Assembly (NCBI GenBank): GCA_002633025.1
Contig: NMRB01001632.1
Span: 24,390-88,389 of the forward strand
Source: Notospermus geniculatus
Taxonomy: Eukaryota; Nemertea; Pilidiophora; Heteronemertea; Lineidae
Direction of reading: 5' to 3'
DNA: 64,000 nt
Part shown: piece after piece, positions 47,041 to 58,971 of the stretch
How the letters are laid out: every line of letters starts with the position of its first letter
Position numbering within the stretch: the stretch's first letter is position 1
Position numbers and translations under genes: made by a program
The notes under the pieces: generated by a model
Database searches by the model: none
Told to the model about the DNA's origin: nothing
Seen by the model: the letters and a program-made list of their open reading frames with translations, nothing else

Positions 47041-48349
47041 CGGTCACTCAGCTCTCAAGTCAACACTTTCTTTCAATGCCAACATCAGGACCAACCCAGG
47101 AGCTGAATAACCTCGCTAACAGGTAAAAATATCCAAAAAAAATCCCAAAATCCAAAAAATATCCAGAAAATTTTGCAAATTTTGGGGTCGAAAATTTTCA
47201 AAATTTTCTGGAGGACGACTTCGGTTATTATATCGCTAAAGGTAAAACAATCATTGACATATCATGATATCGGAACTAATAAACCCAGCAGTTTGTTTAC
47301 ACTCAGATCAAAGACGTAACGACTTGTAAACAATGTATACAGATAGTAAACAATCCTAACAGAAGGTAGATGAGCTGACAAAGGTTTAACTGGACAAAGG
47401 GGTAATAAAATGATAATGTTAATAATGATAATAATAGGGGGTAATGGGTAATGGAGAATGGCTGACTGAACATCCTCCAAAACCCTTTATCATGCATGTT
47501 TGGGGACAAAAGGGACAAAATAACACTTTCCAACCACAAAGGGAAGAGTATGCGAGGGGTACAAAGGTTCGGCACACTTCTTTTGTAGTATGCACAAAAG
47601 GGTTATAAAATCCCCTGTCATTGATTGTCCCTGTTATGTTTGGCCCTCGCACACTTGTTTTGTTTGGGGGACAAAGAAGGGAAAAAAGTGTTCCTCCCTG
47701 AAGAGGGCACGCGTCACTGGCACGCTTCACAGCTTGGTCACCTCAGGACAAAGGGACTAAATAAACCCCCTGTTGATTTGTGCTGGGGTCTCGGGACTTT
47801 TTTTGAGGGGGCCAGGTGGAACGCACCTGTTGGGTCCTCGCAATTGATGGCACCCTTTTATTTGGCCCTTCAAATCTCAAGTTGTCACAGTTTGATTTTC
47901 CTTTATAGGCCTAGTTCTTCCCTAAGGACATTCCCTGTTTAATCATGGAGGGTATAAATCCTTATTTATACCTCCATGTTTTCTTGTCCATTGAACTAAG
48001 ATGATTCATGACAAAATCCTAGCACACGTTTTATATCAGAACAAGTCACTTCGTTAGATTCACGCATCACCCCCAAGATCAATTCTATGGTAAGTATTAT
48101 GTGATATATCCATAAATAAACACTTTGTGTACATCGTCAGGATATCAAACACATTGTGTGTATGTACTCATGAATATTCATGAAGACCTCATGAATAATT
48201 AATTGATGACTGACTACGCTGATATAATTAGCTCCTCTCTTCGCACTGTTTAGTCAGACTACTGGAGTGTGGAAAGTGGCTCAAGATATCATCACCCCTT
48301 ATCACCCGTGGGAACTACCATTGGACTTGGTACCAATCCTGCTGAAAAT

Positions 48350-48645
48350 GCATGAAAGTCAATATCACCAATCTTCATTTCCTTCAACTGGCCCCTGCCA
48401 TCCTCCCCCAGACATTAAAAACATCTCCACAACAGGTCAAAAAACACCTCCATCATGGGTCAAAATCCACACCTGAAGATGACGAGGAATCTGCAGANGC
48501 ATGAAAGTCAATATCACCAATTTCATCTCCTTCAACTGGCCCCTGCCATCCTCCCCCAGACATTAAAAACATCTCCACAACAGGTCAAAAAACACCTCCA
48601 TCATGGGTCAAAATCCACACCTGAAGATGACGAGGAATCTGCAGA
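48350..48645. repeat. 148-bp segment present twice around a single N
   Basis: 48350-48497 and 48499-48645 are almost identical (gcatgaaagtcaatatcacc ... gacgaggaatctgcaga) and are separated by the N at 48498. It has the same signature as the 1.2-kb duplication, so it is probably an unmerged overlap of contig ends. Confidence 0.93.
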
Positions 48646-48775
48646 GCTACCGCCACTGGGAGGCGCTGTAAGCAGCTGTACCTTTTTTACGACGTCTTGT
48701 CAGTGTTGCACTGCGTCAAGGACGTCGTGGCGTGACGTCAGTGCTCTGTTTTTGACGTCTTCGGTCGCACCGCCC
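48631..48775. repeat. Dispersed repeat D, copy 2
   Basis: Same orientation and order of blocks as 39757-39920: ctaccgccactgggaggcgc, gttgcactgcgtcaaggacg, gctctgtttttgacgtcttc. Confidence 0.8.
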
Positions 48776-49025
48776 TAGACAACGAGCGTAGGAAACCTTG
48801 GAAACTATCACGGCAAGAAAATTCCGCTTCGGCTCCGACAAGCTGCGGATTTTATCTTGATGACTTCCAATGTTGCCGAGATTCAAATGTGATCGGTTCA
48901 TGCATTATTCATGAATTATGGGTAATGGTTGTTTTATTCTGATTGGTTGTTAACATGCGATCGAGTAAGTCGTTTGTAATGGATGGCGTCCTACGACGAT
49001 CGTTTTTTCATAAATGGCGAGGCGA

Positions 49026-49039
49026 GGGGGGGGGGGGAG
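49026..49039. repeat. Poly-G run
   Basis: A run of about a dozen Gs after gaggc. Comparable runs occur at 2104, 6247, 16781, 20145, 54268, 54291 and 56965. Confidence 0.9.
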
Positions 49040-49680
49040 ATAATGACCAACAGGGTGACACCTAGCACACTTGTGGACACATGACGGAATGGTTACACGA
49101 GGTACATTTATAAGAAATTTGAGGTACATTTTGTCAATTGTATAGGCCTATATCGTCAGGAATATGTAGGTCAACCAGAATATGTAGGTCAACTAGAATA
49201 TGTAACCAGAATATGTAGGTCAGCCAGAGAAAGACATATAAACGACCTTGAATATGGGTGAAGGTCACCTTCACTGACCTTGACATGACCAATCAGGTGT
49301 ACACCAGCAGGGAAAGTACGACATCTCAGATATTTTGATTCTTGTTGCCTCATCTTCAGTTTTGACCTTGACCTCCCACAATCCTGTCGGACCAAACTGG
49401 TCACGCAATCCTCCATTAGCCAATCACAAATTTTCTCACCAAACGATCGTATCAGTGTGGTGGGCAACATCGCGTGACGTGAATAGTTTGCTGGCCAAAC
49501 AAAAGGTGGCCACATATTCCCAAAGTGATGATTAGACACAGACGGTTCTGACACACAGAAAACCTCAAAGCTGATGGTTAGGCTATTTTTGACAGGTTCT
49601 CGTCGACTGTATCCTGACCTAATCATGAGTACACGTACCATTCGGATGCTGGAAGCGCCGACATGTGGCCATGTTCTTAT

Positions 49681-49860
49681 AAATGGGAGACTTTAGTGCC
49701 GTTAGAGGCCGCCACCAGTTAGCGGTTCCAGAACGCCATGAACTTTGACGACACAGATCGAGAAGAGATGCACGCCACAACATCATCCATAATGGCGTAA
49801 GGCCATGGCATACGCCCGTGACCTCAAATTTTGTGACGTTCTAAAACTGCTAACTGGTGG
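49681..49860. mobile_element. MITE family C, copy 2, right end truncated
   Basis: Left arm aaatgggagactttagtgcc then gttagaggccgccaccagtt is intact. The right arm runs gtgacgttctaaaactgcta then actggtgg and then stops where a SINE-like sequence begins near 49868. Confidence 0.85.
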
Positions 49861-49867
49861 GGTTTTG

Positions 49868-50046
49868 GCCAACTGTCAGAATGGTGCAGAGCAAGTTTGG
49901 CACCTCTGAGGTTGTTGGTTCGATTCCTTTATACCGTAATAACGGAGAGGATTCGAACTTTTTGGAGGGGGAGGGGGAGCACAGGCTCTCCCTGGGTCAA
50001 CTGGTTTCCCCCTGCATTAGGCTACATTGCCAAACCATCCAATAAT
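49868..50046 (+). mobile_element. tRNA-derived SINE (family 1) abutting a MITE
   Basis: Head aactgtcagaatggtgcaga and ttggttcgattcctttata (B box), tail ctggtttccccctgcattag. It starts directly at the truncated end of MITE C copy 2. Confidence 0.75.
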
Positions 50047-50647
50047 TGACAAATGTCATACATGCAATAATACCATATTTAATGCGGCCGTAGCTCTCAA
50101 TTCAGTTTTTTTCTGATATCAGTCTGAAGTCTGACTCCAGAACAAACACAGCCCTCTATGTTTTTCATGAAACATTATCAGCTGCGCCGATCTCAGATCT
50201 CCCAGAATGCAATTTTTCATCCCGGGCAAAATACGTCCGCTATCATGAATGGCGAGAAGATGATCAATCATTGGGGGAAATAAATTGGTTGAATAATTCA
50301 CAGGCGGTGTCTTGTGTCTCCCCAGTATAACATGTAGTGACTAAATATTATCTTTATAATTACATTCCCAATGCACACACTATGAAATATATATGGAGAA
50401 AACAGTCGAGCTTTTATTACAAAGTCATTGATATACAACTAAACGTGGTCTGAGGCGATGAATGCTGGCATAAACATTAGTTATGAAAATATGAAGTGGA
50501 ATTCATCATCTCTCGCTATCAAAATCTTTGTACAATCATACCGAGAAAAGAAAAGTGATTATGCAAGTTTTTGTCGACACGAGTTTCACAAATAACTTAT
50601 TTTCACATCAAAACGGATGTATCCTACAAGCCGAGCTAGCAGGACAT

Positions 50648-50830
50648 GTCTTCTTAGCTCAGGTGGTAGAGTGCTGGACTAGGAAGCAGAAGATCACAGG
50701 TTCAAATTGCAGTGATGTGCTTCAATTCTCTGCAATTGCGAGGTTGCAGTTTGGAAAAGCAATTTCTGGAGAACTGAAATTCACAACTCGTGGGCCTACA
50801 GGATTACCGAAAGCCACTCATCTGCTCTAA
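50648..50830 (+). mobile_element. tRNA-derived SINE or tRNA pseudogene (family 4)
   Basis: ttagctcaggtggtagag is a near-consensus A box and cacaggttcaaattgcag a B box 33 bases further on. The acceptor ends do not pair as a tRNA stem, so I call it a SINE head and not a working tRNA. A minus-strand relative is at 56342-56410. Confidence 0.7.
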
Positions 50831-51520
50831 ATTCAGATCCTACATTTTATAAAACGCATGAAAATAAGATGGAAAATATTTGATTTACCTGAAGTTTGCT
50901 CACATGTCATTCTGATTTTCCACGAGATTTTGAGTCACGTCCATCCGCCTCTCGTTCTGCGGCGAGCAGTCGTTTGTTACTAAATATTTTCTCTCATGAT
51001 TTGTGTAATACCTGACGGGGACAATTGTTTTGTTGAGATCAGGTGTGAAGTATCGAATAACCCGCCATTGATCTGAGCTGATGCTGGTCTGACCATGATA
51101 TCAAACAAAAGAACGTTGGTAAAGTACGATATGGTGTTACAGCTACTGTATCAAGCGGCAGTTTACTCATGTTGCTGGTATTGAAGAAGGGAGGTGTGTA
51201 GGGATGCATACTAAATTTACACAATCCCAGTCCCTACATGTGATGATGCCCAAGTTTTGTTCAGTTTAGACTATAACCTGCAACTCCACCCAGATAGCCG
51301 CTTTCCCTGCCGCTTCATTGTCCATCACTGTAGGGTATCCCTCGTTCACACTGGTGGTTCAGACCGTGGCGTGGAGACGCATCGTGTTGGGGACTTAAAA
51401 TGGTACCGTGACAGCCTGGGCATGAAAATCACCTGTTATGAGTGGAAGCGTAAAAAGCATCAGCAGATTGGTGTAGCAAGCTTCAGGGCTTGATAATACA
51501 TGGAACCTCCCTTATGGGTG

Positions 51521-51763
51521 TCGTCCACTAGAGCGCCGAAAACATTAGGAAGGGTTCAGGAAGCAAATGTGTCATTTCTGCATTGCTTCCGCATCAAGTC
51601 CTATTGGTCGTTTTACCCTTTCCCGAACGTGCAGAAATGCCGCGAACTGTCCAGGACAGTGAACGGAACCTTTCAAGAATATGCGGAGAGGTTGCCGAAT
51701 GAATGCGGATTCACTAAATTTGCATTCCGCGTCTTGTCCGCGCCCTAGTGGACGCTAGGTTTT
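51521..51763. mobile_element. Possible transposon remnant with terminal inverted repeats
   Basis: cgtccactagagcgccgaaa at the left resembles the reverse complement of the right end gcgccctagtggacg. The 240-base interior has no transposase. Confidence 0.55.
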
Positions 51764-51930
51764 AGCGGACACCTCTGCCAGGAGGACACCTCTCTATTAA
51801 GGACAACAATGTTCAGTCCCAAACTGGTCTTTTCAACCACTGTAATCAGGACACCTCTCAAATAAGGACGGCATCCATCAGTCCAACAGGCATCCTTCAT
51901 AAAGAGATTCCAGTGCACTCCTTGCTGCAA
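51764..51930. repeat. ggacacctct-rich repeat region
   Basis: ggacacctctgccaggagga then cacctctctattaaggaca, followed by aggacacctctcaaataagg. Part of it matches 38652-38750 in reverse. Confidence 0.6.
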
Positions 51931-52765
51931 TGGATGTGAAGGATGATGTATACTATTAGTGACGCTACTAAAAACTCGGTTCTTTAGTTCTCATTCATAT
52001 TGTGACTGTTGAGACAGTCAAAGAGACAGAGGCGGACCTTTTCTGGTCGACCCGGGTCCCCCTCCCTATCGAGACGAATACGGCAAACCCATGAAAAACA
52101 GGTCCTTTGATCATGACGACTATTGTAGCTCACTGCTGGAGGCCGGAGGCATCAGTCGGGCAGGGCTAGCACACGGCGGGGAGCTGGCGGTTGTCTGTTT
52201 GAGGTCTACCAGCCCCAGGCTCCAGGACCACCTCCAATGGGGAAAATGGTGATCATATGCTGGTCAATGTTTGATACACCTGATACTACCAGTTGAAAGA
52301 AATTTCATATGACTTGGTAAAGTTTCATTCATCAGATTAAACACGCAATCTCATTGGTGGCAGCACAGATATTTCCAAAACGCCACCTCGTAGCACCTTT
52401 CTGTACCACAGACATGTCTCCTTCCAGTATGAAAGTGACAAATGGTAAGATGGCCATAAATTTTGGGACACCCCGTATCCCGGTCTGTCTTCCTGCCGGC
52501 TGGTGTTGGTACCGGAGGCTGATCTAACAACGTGTTACAGTTACACCCAAACTCTATCGTTAATTACCAGTCATTACGAGTGATAATGATACCATTGTGT
52601 ATTCATGGTAACCAGAGATACCCGGATAATCGCACCAGTTTACAGGATTATTATGTAAGAGTGGTGGACACCTGGGTGTCGGTGAGGGGACACGAACTGA
52701 CTGGGTCTGACAGATTCTCATTGCTTCACCATCAATGATGCAACTGTTTTAGCTAAAATACAAAC

Positions 52766-52882
52766 TTTCTGACAGCCTGCCGCAGCAGGGCTTCGGTCTT
52801 GTTCTTCTTATACACTCGCACACAAAGTTTGTGAGTGGATGAAGAGAGAGGTAAAAAACCCTGTGTGGGAGGATGCTTTCTG
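52766..52882. mobile_element. MITE family B, copy 2
   Basis: ttctgacagcctgccgcagc then agggctt pairs with aaccctgtgtgggaggatgc then tttctg. The centre has cttatacactcgcacacaaa and tgtgagtggatgaagagaga. Confidence 0.8.
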
Positions 52883-53541
52883 ACGTCCGAGGTTGACAGC
52901 GACACTGGGACCGAGGTAGAATACAGCAACGTTTTCAATAATCATTGTTGTTCTAAGGTCGAAAGTTAACATTTGAACACGACATGGCATTCCCCTGGGA
53001 TCGAGATTGAACGCATGGCGAACAAACAAATCGTAAATTATATTTACCGATTGATGAATGTGTTTAATGAACGTGACATAATCAGAGCCCTCCATTGTTA
53101 CCATGGTGTTGCCATGACAATGACTTGTGTTACGAGGTGTTGGATGGTCAGCGCGACATCAGAAGAGACGACCGGTCAGAAAACATATTATTTGATACTA
53201 AAACAGACCAAGGCAAACTTTTACATAATGATGGTGATTATTTAACTGTTTGATGCATCATGATAAATTAATCCCACAGATCACGGAGACAAAGTGACGA
53301 CCGAGATGTGACTTTTTTATGCTCTACAACAATGAAAGTGATTAGGATAAAGTCACCATGATAAATGATTTGGTGAAGTGCCAACAAATCTCCATGACGG
53401 ACAAAAACAGAAACACACATCATTTCAAAACCCACAAGATTGGTCCATTCAGCATCACCACCACTGATGTGTGGGTTAGAAATTGTGGCTGGGGCTGGAT
53501 ATTTTTGCCATCCTAGCCTCCCATTGAGAAGAGACAAAGGC

Positions 53542-53651
53542 CCGTATTCCAGAAGCCTCCTTAACTCTAAGATCCACTTTAAACTTTTGTATTCTGCCCT
53601 GCAAACAATAGCTAAAAGTAAACCTCAGAGTTAAGGAAGCTTCAAGAACGG
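53542..53651. mobile_element. MITE family A, copy 2 (inverted)
   Basis: ccgtattccagaagcctcct then taactctaagatccactt pairs with agtaaacctcagagttaagg then aagcttcaagaacgg. The centre attctgccctgcaaacaata is the reverse complement of copy 1 at 13398-13509. Confidence 0.85.
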
Positions 53652-53732
53652 CGCTATGGGCCATGTAGATTTAGCGGAATCAGCAGATCTGGTGGATTTG
53701 GCGGATTCTGTATAAAATTGAATAGGGGTAGA

Positions 53733-53955
53733 GTAGTCAGGATGGCACAGTGGGAACATCCAAGCCTGGCACCAAAGAGGTCGTGGGTTCGATACACAGT
53801 CATGCCTCAGTGGCTTTCTGTTGTAGAGAGGATGATCTTTCCTCAACATCATATAGGTTTGTTTCGGGGGTACCGGTGTCCTCCTACTTTACATACATAT
53901 TGCTTGATGTTGTTATGAATAGCCCCGAGTCGACGCTTGCACTCTTGAAGTAATA
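53733..53955 (+). mobile_element. tRNA-derived SINE (family 1)
   Basis: Head tcaggatggcacagtgggaa, B box tcgtgggttcgatacacag, tail ggggtaccggtgtcctccta and agccccgagtcgacgcttgc then actcttgaa. The longest tail seen for this family. Confidence 0.75.
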
Positions 53956-54267
53956 CATTGTATTTTTTTCAGACTCGCGATTTTATTCTTGTACACAGAC
54001 GTTCATCCCAACACGTCACATCCTGTGACGACGGTCATCATTGCCGACCTTTGCAATTTCTATCCCAAGATCCCTCAATAATCTCACAATCCAAACTGCC
54101 ATCTGGCCATCACGGCGGCTCCAGCATCATCAGCAGTACTTGACGCATTAAGCCATGTTGAAATGAGTCTTTTTACATCGAGAAGAACTCGCTATTCATA
54201 ACAAGAGAGATAGGGAAATGTTGGAGAGATTGGAGTTCTGGTGTAATTGAGGTCAACAGATTAATCT

Positions 54268-54310
54268 GGGGGGGGGGGGGGCTGAAGCANGGGGGGGGGG
54301 GGCTGAAGCA
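54268..54310. other. Poly-G plus gctgaagca, doubled around an N
   Basis: A G-run followed by gctgaagca, then N at 54290, then the same G-run and gctgaagca again. A small overlap duplicate at a contig join. Confidence 0.85.
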
Positions 54311-55374
54311 AGTCGTCAACAAAGACGGCCAAGCAGGAGGCTGGGGAAGTGAAGATGTGGCAAAAGATGTCATCATGTGAGAAAAATAAGATTTTAGCAC
54401 TGCTTGTTGAAGGCTTGGTGTGGAGTCAAAACAAGTTTTTTTGCCGTGCCAAGTCATGGGGATATTTTCATAGAGGTATTCATATTCATAAAGGATGTTC
54501 TGATTACCATGTGCAACTTTACCCAATGCTCAGGATCTTTCAGTGTATATTATGTACTAGCATGTTACCCGTCCTACGGTTGTGTTGTCGGGAGGGTGTT
54601 TTTATTGGAGCACATGTATTTTGCAGAATTTTGTGGGATGAATACAGCAAATAAGGTTATGCAGTAATCTCATTGCCACTTTGCCACTTGGCATGCCAGC
54701 TGCATTTGTATACTTCTGCCAGTCTGAAGGAGTTCATCGTAGGTTGCCCACTGCACTGTTTCTCTGATAAGAGGAGTCTGGATCTAGGCCATTCCACTGC
54801 CTTTGTAACAGGAACGGGGTCACACAGTCAGCAAGTCGAGACAATTGGGGGAATCCCTCCACAGTGTAAAAATAGAATTCCAGGTCACCAAAGGATTTCC
54901 CTGTCAAAACCATCTTGGAACCAATTTTTTCCCGGTTTTTATTTGCTATAAACACAGACTGATACCTGGCGTACACATCACATCACCATTCATGACTTGG
55001 ATGATGCCCAATCTCCAGAAGGAGTGTAACAAATCTGCACCGTCTTCCCTCTTATTGTATAGAAGATTTGCACGTGGGTATGGCTGCGGCCATATTTTTT
55101 TGAATATGACCCCAGAGTTTGAAATGCAGCCTCGCCCATGCATGGCGGTTTTTCTTTCTACAAACACCTGTTTTTTATAGCCGGACCCCAGGGGACAAAC
55201 TATTATTATTCATTCTTCTCTAATCACCTGTTTCTTGCATATATCAATCAGTGTGACAGCATGAAACATTATGGCCTACTTCTTGGTGATTCAGATTAAT
55301 TCTCACTTCGTTATGGCTTCAGGAAACATGCCTCATTCACCAGTAAAGCGACTACAAGAGTGACTGCCTGCAGG

Positions 55375-55812
55375 CTTCAGAGAGTACATGATTGTGTACA
55401 GCCTACTGAGAGTACCCAGACTACTGAGAGTACATGATTTTGTACAGACTACTGAGAGTACATGATTTTGTACAGAGTACTGAGAGAATTTTGCACAGAC
55501 TACTGAGAGTACACGATTTTGTACAGACTACTGAGAGTATTTTGTACAGACTACTGAGAGTACACGATTTTGTACAGACTACTGAGAGTATTTTGTACAG
55601 ACTACTGAGAGTACATGATTTTGTACAGACTACTGAGAGTACATGTACATGACTGTGTACTGACTACTGAGAGTACATGACTTTGTACCGACTACCGAGA
55701 GTACCCAGTACGTGCAGAGACTACTGAGAGTACATGATTTTGTACAGACTACTGCGAGTACCCAGTACATTGAGTACACTCTACTGAGAGTACATGACTG
55801 CATACAGACTGC
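55375..55812. repeat. About 24-30-bp tandem array, 15 or so copies
   Basis: Units of gactactgagagtacatgat then tttgtaca, with shorter units lacking the acatgat part and a few diverged ones at the right (cccagtacgtgcagag). The array is purely repetitive; the ORFs within it, on both strands, follow the period. Confidence 0.93.
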
Positions 55813-56341
55813 ATGGTACTCGACGAGTTCGATTAGACCTTTTTTTCTGAGCACATCATCTTTTTCTCTCCATGTAATCCAGCCACACTTCCATCCCTCT
55901 TCTGTCGTCTCAGCCCATTATCGTCTTTTTACCCGGAGGCTGAATGCAACGCTGAACAAAGCTAGGATCCATTTATCATGTGTCTAGTAATTAGTGAGAA
56001 ATGCCACAGTATTAATTATAGAATAGTGTGATAGAACTCATATTGGACGAGATATCTTGATAAGTACAGTCAGAGGCAATGTTGGGACCCACTCCTTTAG
56101 CACTAGAGGCTACGTTCGGCCGCCAGAAACAACATGTACAGTAAAATGGGGGCAGAACATCTTCAGATACCATAGAAATATGTATAAAATGTGAGGGTCA
56201 CAGACCATAGCACACGGATACTGAACGGGGCACTGGATCATCCTGGGTTTAGCCATCTTGTAGATGATTATGAACACCCATCAAAGACAAAATAGATGCT
56301 TTCTGGACACTTAAAATGTAAAGAGAAATGAACAGCTAGCT

Positions 56342-56480
56342 ACACTGAGTTACGAACCCAGGACCTTCTGCGCCGTAACCCAACACTCTACCACCTGAGA
56401 TAAAGAGACATGCCCACCTGCCGGACCAGGAGGAACGTGGATGTTTCCTTACAAATGCATGAAAACCTGTGACCATCAAC
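56342..56480 (-). mobile_element. tRNA-derived SINE or tRNA pseudogene (family 4)
   Basis: On the minus strand tatctcaggtggtagagtgt (A box) and ctgggttcgtaactcag (B box) form a tRNA-like head. The upstream word catgtct is shared with 50648. Confidence 0.65.
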
Positions 56481-56949
56481 GCCCCAAAAACAATGACTGG
56501 TTTAGTGCAAACCTGACCGATAGGATTTAGATGATTTAGATAATCCCATGACACGGACTGCTCAGATTGAAGCGCCATGTTGGTGATCAAAGGGTTAACG
56601 ATGATCTAGGAGATAGTTAATCTCCTGTTTAATGATGAAGAAAGATCGCTACAGAGATGAACTTTGCTGAAAGCAATTTAAATCTTCATCTACTGACTGC
56701 TCCATGCATGCCATTCGCTTGTGATTTAACTTGTAATGGTATTGATGAGTTTGAGACAAGGTCACGGGGTCAAGGCCAATCAAGGGTCAAAGATGACGTC
56801 ACGTTTCACTGTGGCGAAAGACGACGTGAAATCAGGGCTAACTAGATCTTAAAATGTTCTGGGGGNACACGATATCACCAAATAAATGACACCATGAAAA
56901 CTTCAGGAAGTAAGCCAGGCTACGTAGGCACTGGCTGTTACGTTATAGA

Positions 56950-56977
56950 AGTGTGTGTGTGTGTGTGGGGGGGGGGG
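56950..56977. repeat. GT microsatellite running into poly-G
   Basis: (gt)n of about nine units directly followed by about eleven Gs. Confidence 0.9.
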
Positions 56978-57804
56978 TCCAGCAGGGGGAGGGCCCAGCA
57001 AGTCTTTTGCAAATCCTGGTAAAATCATTGCTGTTACAAAGGTGGGAGGGAGGATGCCAAAACATGCATGAATTCTTGCAATGCATATATAATACAGCCA
57101 CAAGTTGACTCTTAAGCTAAATTTAGCAATCGCCTCCAGCATAAACATTGCAGATATTTGCATTATTGCTGCAGAAAATGTATATTTTTTCTCATTTTCT
57201 GACAATAGATCAACACGTCGATGCCAGAAATTGACTCCGCGATACTCGACAAAGGGGCCACACCCATCTTACTGCAGAGACACCTAGCAACAAAGTGAGG
57301 AACTAGCCATGGCATGGTCCTCTGATTTCAGTACAAAATGACGAAAACCAGGCGTGATGATTATGTTATGTTTTAGCTCAATATGAATCGGTTAAAAATA
57401 CTTCATTGATCTTAAAACATCAATCATCTGATTGTCATGACAACTCAGTCCATCACCATGGCAACAGGGAGTCCGTTACTGGATCAATAGAACTGGTTCA
57501 TGTATTCGATAGTTGAAGTGTAATCTGATAGCGCCCACGGTGAAATGCGGGAGCAGATCTGGTAGTGACATCTAGGAGAAGCACGGTGAACTAATGAGAG
57601 TCACCCACTTGGGTGTGGAGGGATCTTGGATCACTCAGCATAATGGTCCGTTTCTCTTGAGCACAAAAATTGTACAACAGGGGACAATCAGACAAAGTTA
57701 GGCCCAACATGCCATCAGGAGTATGTCGGGTACGGCATGGTACAGCGAAGTGCTGTAGTAACCCGTGTACCGTACTTCTGAGAAGAGCATCATGAATTAG
57801 GCCT

Positions 57805-57980
57805 AGATCGGACTGAAGGTAATCTAGGCCAAGATCTAAGGTAACTTAGACCTAGGTTTTACAGAAGGTAACCCAGATCTAGGTCTTACCGAAGGTCACC
57901 TAGGCCTGGGTCTGACTGAATGTAACCAAAGCTTCGCTCTAACTGAAGGAAATCTAGGCCTAGGTCTGACTGAAGTAAAA
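57805..57980. repeat. Degenerate tandem repeat around aatctaggcctaggtctgac
   Basis: About four to five copies of ggtctgactgaaggtaatct then aggcct with many substitutions. Old array. Confidence 0.8.
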
Positions 57981-58109
57981 GACGCCAGTTTGACGGCTAA
58001 TAGTTTTGTAACCTACCTTCTTGGTTGAAGATAAAAAGGTTAAAATATGAAAAGAGAAGAAATGGAAGACGTTGAGGTACATTTGATGTGCATCTGATCG
58101 GGGATGGAG

Positions 58110-58218
58110 AAATCTAGGTCAAGGTCACTCCAAGCTGAACGAGATATGTCAAGGTCGTACCAGGATCAACAAGGTCAAGGTCACACCAACACTGAAGGTG
58201 TTGGTCAAGGTCAGACCA
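58110..58218. repeat. Cluster of AAGGTCA words
   Basis: aggtcaaggtcactcc, caaggtcgtaccagg, caaggtcaaggtcacacc and gtcaaggtcagacc occur within about 110 bases. tcaaggtca is the extended half-site bound by SF-1/ERR-type nuclear receptors, but here it behaves like a dispersed repeat. Confidence 0.75.
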
Positions 58219-58336
58219 AAGGGTGAACAATGTTGCAACGCACTGTGATAGGCCTAAAACAGCAACATTGGTGTCTTACTTCCAATGTCTTCGGCTTGAA
58301 CTCTGAATCAAATATGGTGGCTGATCTAGTTTTTAT

Positions 58337-58447
58337 GGCATCCTCCCATGGCAGAGCTTTGGTATCCCTTCCTCTTCGTATGCTCACATCAGTGACAAGT
58401 GAGTGGATGAAGAGGAGCATGGTTACTCTGCTGTGGGAGGCTGTTTT
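58337..58447. mobile_element. MITE family B, copy 3
   Basis: ggcatcctcccatggcagag pairs with actctgctgtgggaggctg. The centre has cctcttcgtatgctcacatc and gtgagtggatgaagaggagc. Confidence 0.8.
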
Positions 58448-58971
58448 ATGTATCTCATTTCATAACTTCACTTCAGAGATATTTGCTTATTTCAACTCCG
58501 AATCTAAGCCGACATCGTCCCAAACTAGGGTCATATCATCTTGTGATTTCAGAAGGAACCATCTTGGACCAGAAAATAAAGCAACCTTTTCAACCGAATC
58601 CACCAGGTGGCGTCATGCAGGATTCTGATCAGCAGATGAATTAGAAGACGTTTGATTTCTCGCAATCTGATTGGTTGTCGTTAATTGCGATACCAAATCA
58701 TATTGTCTTGCACTAATTAAGTGTAAATCACGTCAATGTTTTCATAATTAATCTGATTGCTTGCTGATTCAAGTCACGGCTACGAGGAGGGAAATTGGTT
58801 CGTGACGTGAATCATAGATGGAGTCACTGTAATTAACGTCTTTGAGGTGTAATCAGACGAGAAAGAGAGGTCTGATCGAGAATGTGAGGGGACGGTGACA
58901 GATCAAGAGAGCTGCTGGTGGTGTGGGAACCTTTAACTTGGCATTTTTCCTTAAAACGTTGCACAGTTTTA

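Noticed and set aside
49189-49641. 150-codon minus-strand ORF
   Set aside because: The peptide has no recognisable domain or repeat, contains translated AGGTCA words, and lies in intronic sequence; it fits chance.
50652-50725. Functional tRNA gene
   Set aside because: Good A and B boxes, but the acceptor and anticodon stems do not pair; more likely a SINE head or pseudogene.
51257-51493. 78-codon plus-strand ORF with a basic C-terminus
   Set aside because: No recognised domain, no splice signals, sits beside transposon-like sequence; insufficient evidence.
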